A DNA stretch of 64,000 nucleotides. Origin: Ciona intestinalis (Eukaryota; Chordata; Ascidiacea; Phlebobranchia; Cionidae). Below the pieces are notes generated by a model. The model saw only the letters and a list, made by a program, of their open reading frames with translations, had not been told where the DNA came from and made no database searches. Positions 48,908-64,000 of the stretch are shown in pieces. How positions within the stretch are numbered: position 1 is the stretch's first letter; every line of letters starts with the position of its first letter. Made by a program: the position numbers and the translations under genes. Location: assembly GCF_000224145.3 (NCBI RefSeq), contig NC_020166.2:1049111-1113110 (forward strand), in the 5' to 3' direction.

Positions 48908-49104
48908 TATAGTAGGGTGGCGGAAGATGGGACACCTTTAGCACATAATATTCAAATATCCTAATCGTGTCTTAAACAATTAACAACGGTCTATGCGAGT
49001 CGTGAGGATACGATTTTGTATTTCTTTGAATGTTGTTTGTTTACTAGCAAATGAGACAAGAAAATAGAATGAATAGGTCTCCCATCTTCCCCCACCCCAC
49101 TATA
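48908..49104. mobile_element. MITE family 1 copy
   Basis: TATAGTAGGGTGGCGGAAGA start and CTTCCCCCACCCCACTATA end; complete body. Confidence 0.8.
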
Positions 49105-50740
49105 CTTTATAGTTTATTAGAAATGAGAAACATTAAGTTAATGACTGATTTACACATATACGAAGTTACATTACGTATCCGTATAAAATTACAAATGAGA
49201 ATCTCAAACCGAATCCCGTCTCTAACTTACTGCGGGTTAAGATGGATACCGTTGGCATATAATATATATTTCCTAATCGTGTTTTAAACAATTAACAACG
49301 CTGTTCTAGAATCGCCAGGGTATGGTGATATAATTATCTTCTTAGTTAACTGACAAATAAACAATAAAAGAAAATGAAAACTTAAAACCTAAACCAAGCT
49401 ATTATTTTTCAATCTTAGGGCTATAACACAAGTTTCGTTGTTTGGCACAAACACGACATTTATAAAACTAATTTGGTTTATCTAACCCAAAACAATGGTG
49501 TCTTAAAATATTCAAAACGGCAAAATATTTGTATCTAGTTAATTATACGTTTTGAAAGGCGAAAACAATTCCACGGATAAACGTGAATCATTCAATACGC
49601 TATGGATAATTTGCGTCTTGCGTAGTTGCGGTAAAGGAAAACCCATAGCACGTAAAAAAACACACAGTCTACGTGACGAGCCTATACTGGCCTATTGGCG
49701 CAACAGCCACGGTTTTTAAATAACGTTCTTTTTCACACTGTTTATCCATATAATATTTTAACGACTGTTGTTTTGCTGTTGATTTCCTTCTCTTCGTTCT
49801 TTAATTAACATGATCTTCGCTATCGTTCGAAGAGATAAAAAATATGTTATGTAATCAGGGTATAATGGTAGAAACGGTTTGAAGAATTCTATGTTTTGAA
49901 ACAAATGAAGCCGTGTTACACCGCCTATGTATAAACGTAGTCAATATGATGTTTTAAATTACAGACGGTGCATGGCACGGAGCGTGAAAAGTAACCGAAA
50001 CAAAATTACCTATGACGCCAACGTTTTGTTTTATTTCTTTGTCGTATGGGGAAGTGAAGACAACCAACGTAAAGAACTGGAGATGGCAAACAAGTTTCCC
50101 ACCACGTTCAAAATACGTTTCTATCTCCTGGACATTTCTAGTTGGAGATTTAACTCTAAGGTTGGGGTAAGATGGTTTAAGTTTCTGCTATATCCCCCAT
50201 TTAGTAGAAAACAAAGAACATTTACTGGCGAATTGTAGAATCCTTTTTTACGACTCATAAGAGAAAGTTGTTAATCCCTAATACACGATTAGAAAAAAAA
50301 GGTTTAATGTGCTAACTGTATCTCATTTTACCCCAAAGTACTGTAAGCTTTTTCTCAAGGAAGACAACGGTTTCGTTATCACGGTAGTTTAGCATAAATA
50401 TTTATCCCGATTTTTGTTATTTCTAAGTTAAGGATTTAAGTTTTGGATGGAATTTGTGGGTTTGTAATTTACAATGCTTTTGTAATTTGCAAATGTCGCA
50501 AATAATGTGTTTTCCAGGTTGCATAATCTGCCCATGCGTAGTCGTAAGTATGCGTTCATATAATTCTGTAATTTTTTTGTTTAATATCTATCACTTATAT
50601 GTCGTTGGACGATTCTCATTGCAATAAATAAAATACACCAAGTGCTACTAAATCTACTCCAAACAATGGTAAATAGACGTATATTTCGCCAAAAGCGAAA
50701 CGCCGACAGTCTCAGTCTATTATTAATATGGACGAATGAA

Positions 50741-50921
50741 TATAGTAGGGCGGGGGAAGATGGAACACCTTTTCAATTTTTTTCGTCCCATTTAGTAGTA
50801 AACAAAGGAAATTTAAAGAATTATAAAGTCGTATCCTCACGACTCCTATAGACCGTTGTTAATTGTTTAAAACATGATATTTCGATATTATGTGCTAAAG
50901 ATGTCCCCCACCCTACTATAA
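50741..50921. mobile_element. MITE family 1 copy, opposite orientation
   Basis: TATAGTAGGGCGGGGGAAGA start, body in reverse order (TTTAGTAGTAAACAAAGG), end CCCCCACCCTACTATA. Confidence 0.75.
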
Positions 50922-51577
50922 CATATACTGTGTATTTGAATAAAATACTTAGAACGGTGTGTAATTGGCAAAGTATCTCTTTCAACCCATTTGAACGCAC
51001 GAAGAATCAATCTTAATGAAATAACCCTATGGCATACCGAACACACAACAGTTTCTTTCAATGTACCCTCTAATAAAATATGGCTGTCGAAAAATGTTTC
51101 ATTTCTTAGGACTGTTGTTGCGGTTACGAGACCTGTGCATATCCGCACAATGAACGTAACAATCAATAGCGTTGTGTTGAACCTGATGGGTTCAACTCGA
51201 TCAAAATATTTTGATCTTCTGCTGCATGCACCTAATTGCACTTTATTTGCATAGTATAACATGGTATATTCATACACCTCATGCTCACTTTCTAGTTATA
51301 ACATAGATGTATGTTTATACGCCACACACACATGGTGTATCCACAATCTCACTGATTATTTTATCAAGATTATCTCAGTACTTTGTAATTGAATAATGGA
51401 AACGAATACAAACTGTGGTCTCTAGATACTGATGTATATTATGCATGCGCCGTGTTATAGGCCCCGCTCCCATAACAAGTACAACTCGCATAGAAGCGAT
51501 TCCCCAAACTGCATATCGTCGCAAGTAGTAGGCTACTATATGTTTTTATGTTGACACATAGAAATTAGGAAACGTTA

Positions 51578-51774
51578 TATAGTACTGTGGGGGGGATGGG
51601 ACACAGTTAGCACATAATGTACAAATATCTTGATTGTGTTTTGAACGATTAACAACGGTCTATGGAAGTCGTGAAGATGCGTTTTTATTTTTCTTTAAAT
51701 TTTCTTTGTGTACAACCAAATGGGACGAAAAAATAAATAAAAATGCGTCCCATCTTCCCCTACCCTATTCTATA
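51578..51774. mobile_element. MITE family 1 copy
   Basis: TATAGTACTGTGGGGGGGAT start and CATCTTCCCCTACCCTATTC end; a second partial copy follows at 51780-51880. Confidence 0.7.
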
Positions 51775-52354
51775 GCAGACAGGGGTAAGATGGTCCATGT
51801 TTTTACTGTTTATTATCGTTTTGTTTGGTAGCAAACAAGGATTTATTTACAGAATTTTATAACCGTATCCTGACATGTCAAAACAACATCAAAATAATGT
51901 CCCTTACAAGTTGATATTTAATAATAAACATTACCCTACCACCATGTCCATTAGTGCGTTTTTGCCTCATTACGTGTGAATTGTTGTTTTTGTAAACCTT
52001 CAAAAACCAACATAAAAACTCAGCTTTCGTGGCGCGAAAATGCAGTTTCGTGTAAAGGATAAACAAAGACTAAATATATAGGGCACGTTCTTTCAACAGG
52101 TCGATTTTGTTTCGAAAATCATTGTTACAGAGTAACACCTTGTTAAACGTCAAAAATGCGCTTATACGTTTTTTCATACCAGGTAAGCCGTCGAATAGGA
52201 ATATGTTAAACCGTTAATTGCACTCCTAACTGCCGAAATGATTGACGTTATAAAGATCAAAACCTCACAGCCGCCACAGCCGCCACACCCGGGCGCGTTT
52301 GATTTTACTTGCTTGAATGGTTGGCTGGTTGGACACAAACCACTTGATTGTGAT

Positions 52355-52440
52355 TTTTTGAAACTAATTGTGTAAGTTGTTTTTTAGAAACTAATTGTGA
52401 AAGTTGTTATTTAGAAACTGATTGTGAAAGTTATTATTTT
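52355..52440. repeat. Short tandem repeat, three ~30 bp units
   Basis: GAAACTAATTGTGTAAGTTG, GAAACTAATTGTGAAAGTTG and GAAACTGATTGTGAAAGTTA in succession. Confidence 0.75.
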
Positions 52441-53612
52441 GGTAAGCTATAAAAATGATTGGGAAACATAGTCCTGAAAATTAGCTCACCAAAGCTAGAC
52501 AATTAATAAAACTATGGATCATACACGGCCTACTAGAGCCATACTGCAACAAGTTTATTCACATATAGCAACTATTTAGTCGAATAACCTACGAAAAAGA
52601 GCACAAGGTGTCGGCGTAATTCGATCTCTTATATACGCTTAAATACATTACACCGTTGTTGTATGAATGTAACTTATTTATCCTCGCGTGGGGGGGCATC
52701 GGCAATCGTTAAAACGTGGGTGTTCTGTTTCATACACCTCTTGCTCGCTTATACGAGTTAGTATACTCATGTAACTATATTTAACTTTAAGTGCCAACAT
52801 TTAACATTCTGTCTAACTAAACTGTTAGGCTATCATTAAACTGTAGCTCAGGTAGTACATAGATATTCCACAAAACGTTAAATAGCAACTTGCAACTAAT
52901 TCAAACAAAATACGTATACTGATTTAGGTACGGCTTGTACTTTTTTACAAAACAAAAAAAACGAATAACTCGTGCTATTTCCACCATGCCAGGCTTACGC
53001 AAAACCCTCACGTACAGCGACACAAAAACAAGTTGACCGTAACGTGAAATACAAATGCATGACTATACAAACGGTCTTAAAAGGAATCGTACACTGCGAT
53101 TTTACCACCTGCCTTTTAACATGAGAGTAAATGTATAATAAGCCAATGTATGGGTTTGGCCACACACACGCACATAAGTCGCATATTTATAATTTTGAAC
53201 GTTAGACGTCATTTTTTGGCAACGTCATTTGTATGCATTTAGACGTAACATCTATGTATATAAATATCCGAAGTTGGACGCATAGCAGCCTAAAACTTAA
53301 TAAATACAGAAAGCAAGTTACTTACAGTATATGGACACTGACTTTAAAGTGCACTGGTTTATAAACTATGCTCATTCTAACTTGTGCTGATTACTATAAC
53401 GCCAATACTTTGCTTTTGCCCTACTAGGCTACTACCTGTTCAACACAAACGCAAGCGCTCACAAGCAAAAATAATCATTGAAAACGTTGTTTCTGTACCT
53501 TACCGCGCGTTTAATTACGCTTGCAGCGTCTTATAATCACATTATCTTGAATGTCGAGGCATCCGGTTACGATAATACAATACAGGTCATTGTATATTAG
53601 ATACCTTTCAGG

Positions 53613-53805
53613 TATAGCAGAAAGGGGAAAGGCGGGACACCATTAGCACATAATATCTAAATAGCCGGATTGTGTTTTAAAACAATTAACAACAGTCAAT
53701 GGAAATAAAGATACGGTTTCATAATTCATTGAATGTTCTTTGTTTACTACCAAATGAAATAAGAAAATAGAATAAAAATTGTCCCACCTTTCCCTGTCCT
53801 ACTAT
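53613..53805. mobile_element. MITE family 1 copy
   Basis: TATAGCAGAAAGGGGAAAGG start and CCTTTCCCTGTCCTACTATA end, followed by a (TA)n run to 53823. Confidence 0.7.
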
Positions 53806-54606
53806 ATATATATATATATATATAAGTCGCTGTAAATAAGATGCCATAATATAATAGGGTTTTTACATGTTAAAGTTAAACGCACCTATATTTAAAGTTG
53901 ATTTATAGTTTTATACAAAGGTAACATATGGAATAACTTCGGCGTGTTATAACGACTAACGAAGTATTGCAACTTTGTGGGTAATTATTTTATTCTGCAT
54001 TTGACTGCTATTTAGACAGCAAACTACTGACCACTGAGATGGAACACTACTTTTCTTATAAAAAAACGTACACGCCTACAAACTTATCACCATCGCGCCT
54101 CGATCCCGGTATCCTCGGGTTACGACGAGAACTCCCTGTCCAAGCGCCACGTCATCGACGGTGTTGAAACTAACCAACATTTCAGTTGTCAGGCGTACAG
54201 GTTGCAGTCTTGTATATAATTGGAATTCTCGCCAACGTGTTGATAAATGGGGAAGTGATTTGTTTACAAGGGGGGAAACAGCCATGTAGAAACATACACC
54301 GCGGCAATGCAGTGCTATGTTCTACATTGTGTACTACCTTACACACCTAGTATTGTGGTACACTAACAGTAAAATTACAAACGTAGCCTATATTATACAA
54401 TGCTGTGTAAGTTGTAGTTAATTATTTATGTCAGTCCGGATTACTACAAAAGGCAAACAGGCAATTGGTTCAAGGCAGTTATGGTCATTACTTGGTTTCC
54501 CAAATTGCCAACCAAATAGAAAAACCCGTAAGCGTGCTCGAGGACACCCGTGCTATAATTTCTAAAGTTTCCTCAGCAAACAAGGAACATTTGTTTATTT
54601 AAAATA

Positions 54607-54793
54607 TATGGTAGGGGAAGACGGGACGCCTTCAGCACAAATATCTAAATATTTTGATCGTGTTTTAAAGAACTAACAACGGTCTATGGAAGTCGTGAGG
54701 ATACGGTTTATAACTCTTTAAGTCTTCTTTGTTTACTACCAAATGGGACGAGAAATAGAATAAAAACGTGTTCCATCTTTCTCTACTCGAATT
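54607..54793. mobile_element. MITE family 1 copy, diverged ends
   Basis: GGGACGCC near the start, conserved CGTGTTTTAAAGAACTAACA body and CCATCTTTCTCTACTCG end. Confidence 0.65.
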
Positions 54794-55298
54794 TATAACT
54801 TCCAAAGTTTCCCCAGCACACGAGGATAAACAAGTGACATTTATTCATTTAAGTCACCAGGAACACTTCATCACATGGAATGGTCATTGATTAAGCGGAC
54901 TTTGGTCAAAGTTTATTTTACCGATACTTGTATCATTAGTGAGGCACACAATATTTACAACCTGTAGTACGCCTATAGCTACTCCCAACTTGTTGTTAAA
55001 CTTAACAAAAAGCGTTCGTGCGTTTATTACGCTAGCAATGTGTGTTGAAAGGTACGCTTATTTTGGCAAAATACACAAGTCGCTTTACATCAAAAACATA
55101 GTTGAAATGTTACACTTGTTCACAATGCATACTCACATTTTCTGGGGATATCTTTCTAAACTACTATAGTACCAACAACACAGCAGTGAGAGCATGCACA
55201 TAGTTACGCATGCTTACGTTGCAATTCATAGCCATAACACCTACGAATTAACATCTAAAGGGGCACGTTACGTGCGTGCAAACAGTAAGACAAAATGA

Positions 55299-55496
55299 TA
55301 TAGTAGGGTGGGAGAAGAAGGGACACCTTTAGCACATAATATCCAAATATCCTGATCGTGTTTTAAACAATTAACAACGGTCTACAAGAGTCATGAGGAC
55401 ATAGGTTTATAAATCTTTGAACGTTTCTTGTTTACTATTAAATGGGATAAGAAAATAGAGTCAAAAGGTGTCCCATCTTCCCTCACCCCACTGTAT
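55299..55496. mobile_element. MITE family 1 copy
   Basis: TATAGTAGGGTGGGAGAAGA start and CTTCCCTCACCCCACTGTATA end; full-length body. Confidence 0.8.
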
Positions 55497-56084
55497 AATA
55501 TGCACGATACCAATCAGCGTTATAGAACTTTCGATTGATCAAAACCTCTTACCTTATCTTCAATATATGTCAGAAAGCTAACTTTAGCTATTACATCTGG
55601 CAAAGCCTAAATAACTGGTAAAACATACAGAAAATTGGTTGAAATATATTTGCGTTGTTATTTTACAACTACACAAACTACTTTCTGCATAAAAACTCTC
55701 CTGAGTCTAGACCACACAGCAATATATCACTGACAACTTCTCTATCATAGCTACGTGCCAATTGACCCTTCAGTGTCATGTGTTATTACAGGATTGGTTA
55801 ACCGCTCGCCACTGCCACTTAACTTATTCAACCATACTTCTATCTCCCTAGTTTGTCAAGAGCCCGTTCCTCGTGCGGCTGGTGGACTTGCACCGTTCAT
55901 TGCCTCTGCAAACCTCCATGCAAGAAGAACTCATGAATTCAACCATTGCTGTGACCGGTTTGGAAGTAAACAGCAACGCTGCTGAGGCTATATTTGATCG
56001 AAGTACGTTTTTGTTCAGCGATACGAATTTACTATTGTTAAACTTGTCCTGGATCGCTGCAGGATCTCAATTATAAATGTATAA

Positions 56085-56195
56085 AAAAAACTTGCTTTCA
56101 TCCGCGTGGCCGGAAAATTACAGTCGTTATAACACGGGTGTTCATACATCTCGTGCCCGCTTTCCAGTTACCAAGTATTTACTTTGTGGGTGATT
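56085..56195 (-). mobile_element. SINE tail fragment
   Basis: CGCGTGGCCGGAAAATTACAG, TCGTTATAACACGGGTGTTC and CATCTCGTGCCCGC, antisense to the 9055 tail. Confidence 0.5.
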
Positions 56196-56531
56196 ATATA
56201 TAACAGAATACCAAACGACTGGCCTGAAACCAGTAGTCCGTTTATGTCGGCTTTCAATTACCAGAATATCGCGTGAGCGTGCTAAATTCGTATATATGGT
56301 TAACGAAATCAGACTTGCTTGAAAAAAGATACGCAAGCTTTCTATATCATACATACTGCTTTGATTTTACTATCAACAAAATCAATTCCCTGCCACGTAA
56401 AAAACACGCATGTTTTGATCAAGCTGTTTTCGAAGTTGTCAAATACATATAAGGCCACAACGTGATCCAGATTGCAACTGAATATTGGTTAAAATCACTC
56501 CATTAAACCACCAGTCCTACACAGTGGTTGG

Positions 56532-61542
<5,011 letters not shown>

Positions 61543-62454
61543 TTTCGTATCCAGGCCCCCAGCTTCGCGTGTTATACTGCGTTTAAATTATAATTACCAA
61601 TTATTGTTGGTTGTCATGGCCCATTTTAAAATAATAATACACATAAGTAAACCATATCAATACCAGGGGTGACTTTTGTGTTTGAAACAGGCCTGACTTA
61701 ATGACTCAAGTTTACAAGAACATAAAACACAACGCAAGATTCATAACTAGTTAATATTCACTGTGAAATTTTTGCAACCACCATGAATTTAATTCATAGT
61801 TTCAGTCTCTGGCCTGTTAATGCTGGACTTTAAAAATTTATTGTAACTGTAAGAGTTGTGTTATTATACCAATACGTAATGGGTTGAAGGCTTGTTGCTG
61901 CTACCATTGTGGGTGTATGTGTTCTTGGGCTTTACACGCCCCAAAAATAAACGCACAACAGGAATAATTCATGCCACATACTCACATGTAGAAGTGATAG
62001 GAATATGCCAACAGTGCAGCGAACAAACAAGTGAACAAAACTATTTTGGCCACAGTTTGAGGTTGAAACTTCACAATGATTAAAATGCAAAATATACCAG
62101 GAAAAAAGACATGAAAATCTAAAAAGGATATTTAGAGTGTTTAAATGTAGCAACATAATAAAGTTGTTCATTTTTGCAATGATAATTTTACTTATTTAGC
62201 ATATATGCATATTCATAGGCACCAATCCTTTTATGCTAGAGGACACAAAGATAGTTGGATACACATTTCTAGCTACTTTAACTTATTGGTTCTGATGTTT
62301 ACTGACTAATGCAGTGCAGGAAACTTTAGGGTAGACCTGTCCACCCTGCCACCCCAGGTTTGGCGCCTATATTTGAAAAATGTAATGCACTTTCCTTGAA
62401 TAAAATAGCAACGATAGGCCTATATTATGCATAAACAAATTATGGAAAAAATCA
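61543..62454. other. Spacer between LYPLA and SURF1
   Basis: LYPLA upstream region and SURF1 3' flank, with a SINE head fragment at 61870. No ORF of note. Confidence 0.6.
61870..61932 (+). mobile_element. SINE head fragment
   Basis: ATACGTAATGGGTTGAAGGCT and GCTGCTACCATTGTGGGTGT match the B-box side of the SINE. Confidence 0.45.
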
Positions 62455-63312
62455 TTATTTGAGAAACCTCATGTACCACATATACGATGTGATAGCAGAT
62501 AAAGAAAACCAAGTTATCATGTAAGATAAATGTTCATCTCTCAAACTGACACGGGTTTGGCCTCCTATGGGACCACCAGGTACTGAGGATTCAAACACAG
62601 CATCTAGTAATATAGGTTCAGCACCAGTTAAGGAACCCATTTGATCAAGGTCTTTATAAAACCAGTGGTTACGAACGGGGTTGTTTTTTGGAGACAAAGG
62701 TGGTCGTTTTTCATTATGTCGAAGCAAGCCAACTATTTCGATTTCCTTCTCTATTTGCCCTGACATTCTCGCCTTTGGATTTTTTTGCTCCTTTGGTACA
62801 AATCCTCTGTTAACTAAGATTGTTATATCATGGTCTGTAACATGGAATGGTGTGATTACCAACACACCCATGTTCTTGTTCTGTATTGACATCACGGACC
62901 CCGCATCAATTGGTTTATTTTTTGACCTGTCAATCAAAGATCTTGGCTCAATGTATAATTCCTTTGAGTGGTCGAATGTTCCACGGACAATTAACGGACG
63001 ATATTCCAAATTCTGAAGCTCGCTTAAGTCAGTGGGAAACAGAATGGGCTCTGCTGTGGTTTTTTGTTCCAGTTCTTTAATTAAATTACTTTTCCAAGCC
63101 TTTCTTCTCCATTGCCAAACCCCCAACCCAAAGGCACTAGCAGGGAATGCGAGCATTAGCCACTTTCCTGTTGGATCTTGGGTTCTATTTTTAGAATATT
63201 GTCGTGGATTTATTGACTGAAGATTTTTAGCCGAGTTGGAAAACGAAACCTTTGTTGTTGTGGAAGCTTTGTTGGCAAAAATAAGCATGGCATATATTTT
63301 CTGTCTCAACAT
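62455..63312 (-). CDS. SURF1: SURF1, complex IV assembly factor
   Basis: Inner-membrane protein needed for early cytochrome c oxidase assembly (COX1 module). Intronless, 285 aa from the chosen ATG (MLRQKIYAMLIFANKA), which opens a basic presequence; human SURF1 is 300. Two membrane helices: WLMLAFPASAFGLGVWQ near the N-terminus and SYMITWFSLSAITSYMW at the end. Family blocks are LEYRPLIVRGTFDHSKELYI, ILVNRGFVP, VGLLRH, NHWFYKDLDQM and GGPIGGQTRV. The frame stays open upstream to 63411, but an acceptor-like TTATTATGTTACAG ends at 63353, favouring a mature 5' end there and the start used here. Its stop is followed by an 850 bp spacer before LYPLA. Confidence 0.95.
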   Translation of the reverse strand: MLRQKIYAMLIFANKASTTTKVSFSNSAKNLQSINPRQYSKNRTQDPTGKWLMLAFPASAFGLGVWQWRRKAWKSNLIKELEQKTTAEPILFPTDLSELQNLEYRPLIVRGTFDHSKELYIEPRSLIDRSKNKPIDAGSVMSIQNKNMGVLVITPFHVTDHDITILVNRGFVPKEQKNPKARMSGQIEKEIEIVGLLRHNEKRPPLSPKNNPVRNHWFYKDLDQMGSLTGAEPILLDAVFESSVPGGPIGGQTRVSLRDEHLSYMITWFSLSAITSYMWYMRFLK

Positions 63313-63352
63313 TTTTACTTTAAATTTATTCACACAATAGTTGTTAGCATTC

Positions 63353-63366
63353 CTGTAACATAATAA
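63353..63366 (-). promoter_or_regulatory. Candidate trans-splice acceptor before SURF1
   Basis: Minus strand reads TTATTATGTTACAG 40 bp upstream of the SURF1 ATG and about 145 bp after the MRPL28 stop, fitting an intercistronic acceptor. Confidence 0.4.
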
Positions 63367-63509
63367 GCATGTCATAGACATTGGCACATAGCAGCAAAAA
63401 AAACTTGACATGACATTCAGTTAATTTTACCCAAAGCCAATTAAATTTACCACAGATCGACTTTATACAATTTGATAAAAATAATAATTTTAAAATGGTT
63501 TGATTTTGA

Positions 63510-64000
63510 CTATTTCTTAGCACTATGTAGATGCAACGCAGCATCTTCAGATACTACAGTTTGTGACAACTTAAGTTGTTCTTTCAACTGTTCTGTATAT
63601 TTTTCCAGCAAAGGAACTGGCTTTCTATTTTCAAGTTCGATTTTCATTTGTTTTTCCAAAGCTTCTTTTAAAGTTAATCCAACCCAACTTGCCTCTTCTT
63701 TATCCATAATATATTTTCCATATTTTTTGAGAATCTCTTCTTGTTTAACAGGATTGTTGGGAAATAGATTGTCTTTATCTGCTAAACGTAGCAATATTTC
63801 TCTTTTCAGTTTTGAACCAAACTCCTGTAGAACCGTAGACGAGGTGTTAAGAATAAAAAAATCAAATCCATAAGCTTCGTCAATCAAGTCAAGAGTCAAC
63901 CCAGTAACAGTTGTTTTAAACTTTTTATCCAAAATCTCACTGTACAAAGTTCTCGTAAACAGTTGAGGTTTCCACACTTTGTAGTATTTTCTTGACATCT
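63510..64000 (-). CDS. MRPL28: Mitochondrial large ribosomal subunit protein bL28m, 5' end beyond window
   Basis: C-terminal ~163 residues of mitoribosomal bL28m. VWKPQLFTRTLYSEILDKKF, TLDLIDEAYGFDFFIL, LKREILLRLADKD and EEASWVGLTLKEALEKQ follow human MRPL28 in order as I recall it (human 256 aa). The visible Met at 63998 aligns with an internal position, so about 90 residues should lie right of the window. It precedes SURF1 on the same strand with 197 bp between stop and start, a spacing suggestive of co-transcription. Confidence 0.92.
   Translation of the reverse strand, partial: MSRKYYKVWKPQLFTRTLYSEILDKKFKTTVTGLTLDLIDEAYGFDFFILNTSSTVLQEFGSKLKREILLRLADKDNLFPNNPVKQEEILKKYGKYIMDKEEASWVGLTLKEALEKQMKIELENRKPVPLLEKYTEQLKEQLKLSQTVVSEDAALHLHSAKK

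Larger units (their letters stand above)
46863..56531. other. Gene-poor 9.7 kb block
   Basis: No conserved protein recognised. Contents are MITE family 1 copies, SINE fragments, tandem repeats and a few unconvincing ORFs. The longest clean one (minus, 50888-51277, 129 aa) has one hydrophobic stretch and a CSVC; it partly overlaps a MITE end and I do not call it a gene. Confidence 0.6.

Noticed and set aside
54085..54285. Minus-strand 69 aa ORF and tRNA-like sequence
   Set aside because: Contains GC-rich SINE-head-like sequence; no conserved protein character.
55755..56076. Overlapping plus-strand ORFs
   Set aside because: Short, no recognised domain, no splice context and next to SINE sequence.
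63313..63411. N-terminal extension of SURF1
   Set aside because: The frame is open, but a splice-acceptor-like site within it and the presequence starting MLRQ favour the shorter form.

Overview
The window is nuclear DNA of a tunicate, most likely a Ciona (intestinalis/robusta type). The signs are AT-rich sequence, short introns, many small metazoan genes, dense MITE-like elements, tRNA-derived SINE copies of the kind I recall from Ciona, and assembly gaps (N runs at 1209-1357, 9239-9288 and 45401-45900; single Ns at 9216 and 31841). I built the gene models by hand from GT/AG signals. They were accepted when intron phases added up and the peptide matched a family I know or a paralogue in the window. 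No alignment program was run.

Layout. 1-8382 (minus): TTLL10-type tubulin ligase-like glycylase, 16 coding exons, running off the left edge. 10083-13501 (minus): four closely packed genes in the order SKA2, COX20, COA4, NDUFS7 by rising coordinate, transcribed the other way, with a possible operon arrangement. 14157-35602 (minus): one class I histone deacetylase (HDAC1/2), 16 exons. Its exons 12 and 13 are separated by a 13.84 kb intron (15966-29805), and three complete receptor-like genes (A, B, C) lie inside that intron on the same strand. 36085-38171 (plus): an intronless Kv-beta (KCNAB) gene and MRPS11, divergent from HDAC. 39110-44727 (minus): receptor gene D, a paralogue of A, followed by a duplicated first exon (E, 45905-46052) next to a 500-N gap. 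46053-56531: about 10 kb without a recognisable gene, full of MITE and SINE copies. 56532-61542 (minus): acyl-protein thioesterase (LYPLA), nine exons. 62455-64000 (minus): SURF1 and the 3' part of MRPL28.

The most novel content is the receptor family. A (581 aa) and D (582 aa) are predicted type I membrane proteins with the same order of exons and the same intron phases over at least eight introns, but strongly diverged sequence. B (350 aa) and C (494 aa) form a second, four-exon subtype with a shared cysteine-rich domain, a shared exon end after the membrane helix and long Ser/Thr-rich tails. The tails of A and D each carry a DSGxxS motif, which is the beta-TrCP phosphodegron consensus. I do not recognise the ectodomains as any named family. 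Plus-strand exon-like fragments between B and C suggest further members or relics.

Mitochondrial functions recur among the ordinary genes: NDUFS7, COA4, COX20, MRPS11, SURF1 and MRPL28. These form two same-strand runs (NDUFS7-COA4-COX20-SKA2 and MRPL28-SURF1) in which candidate trans-splice acceptors precede some downstream start codons, as expected for Ciona operons.
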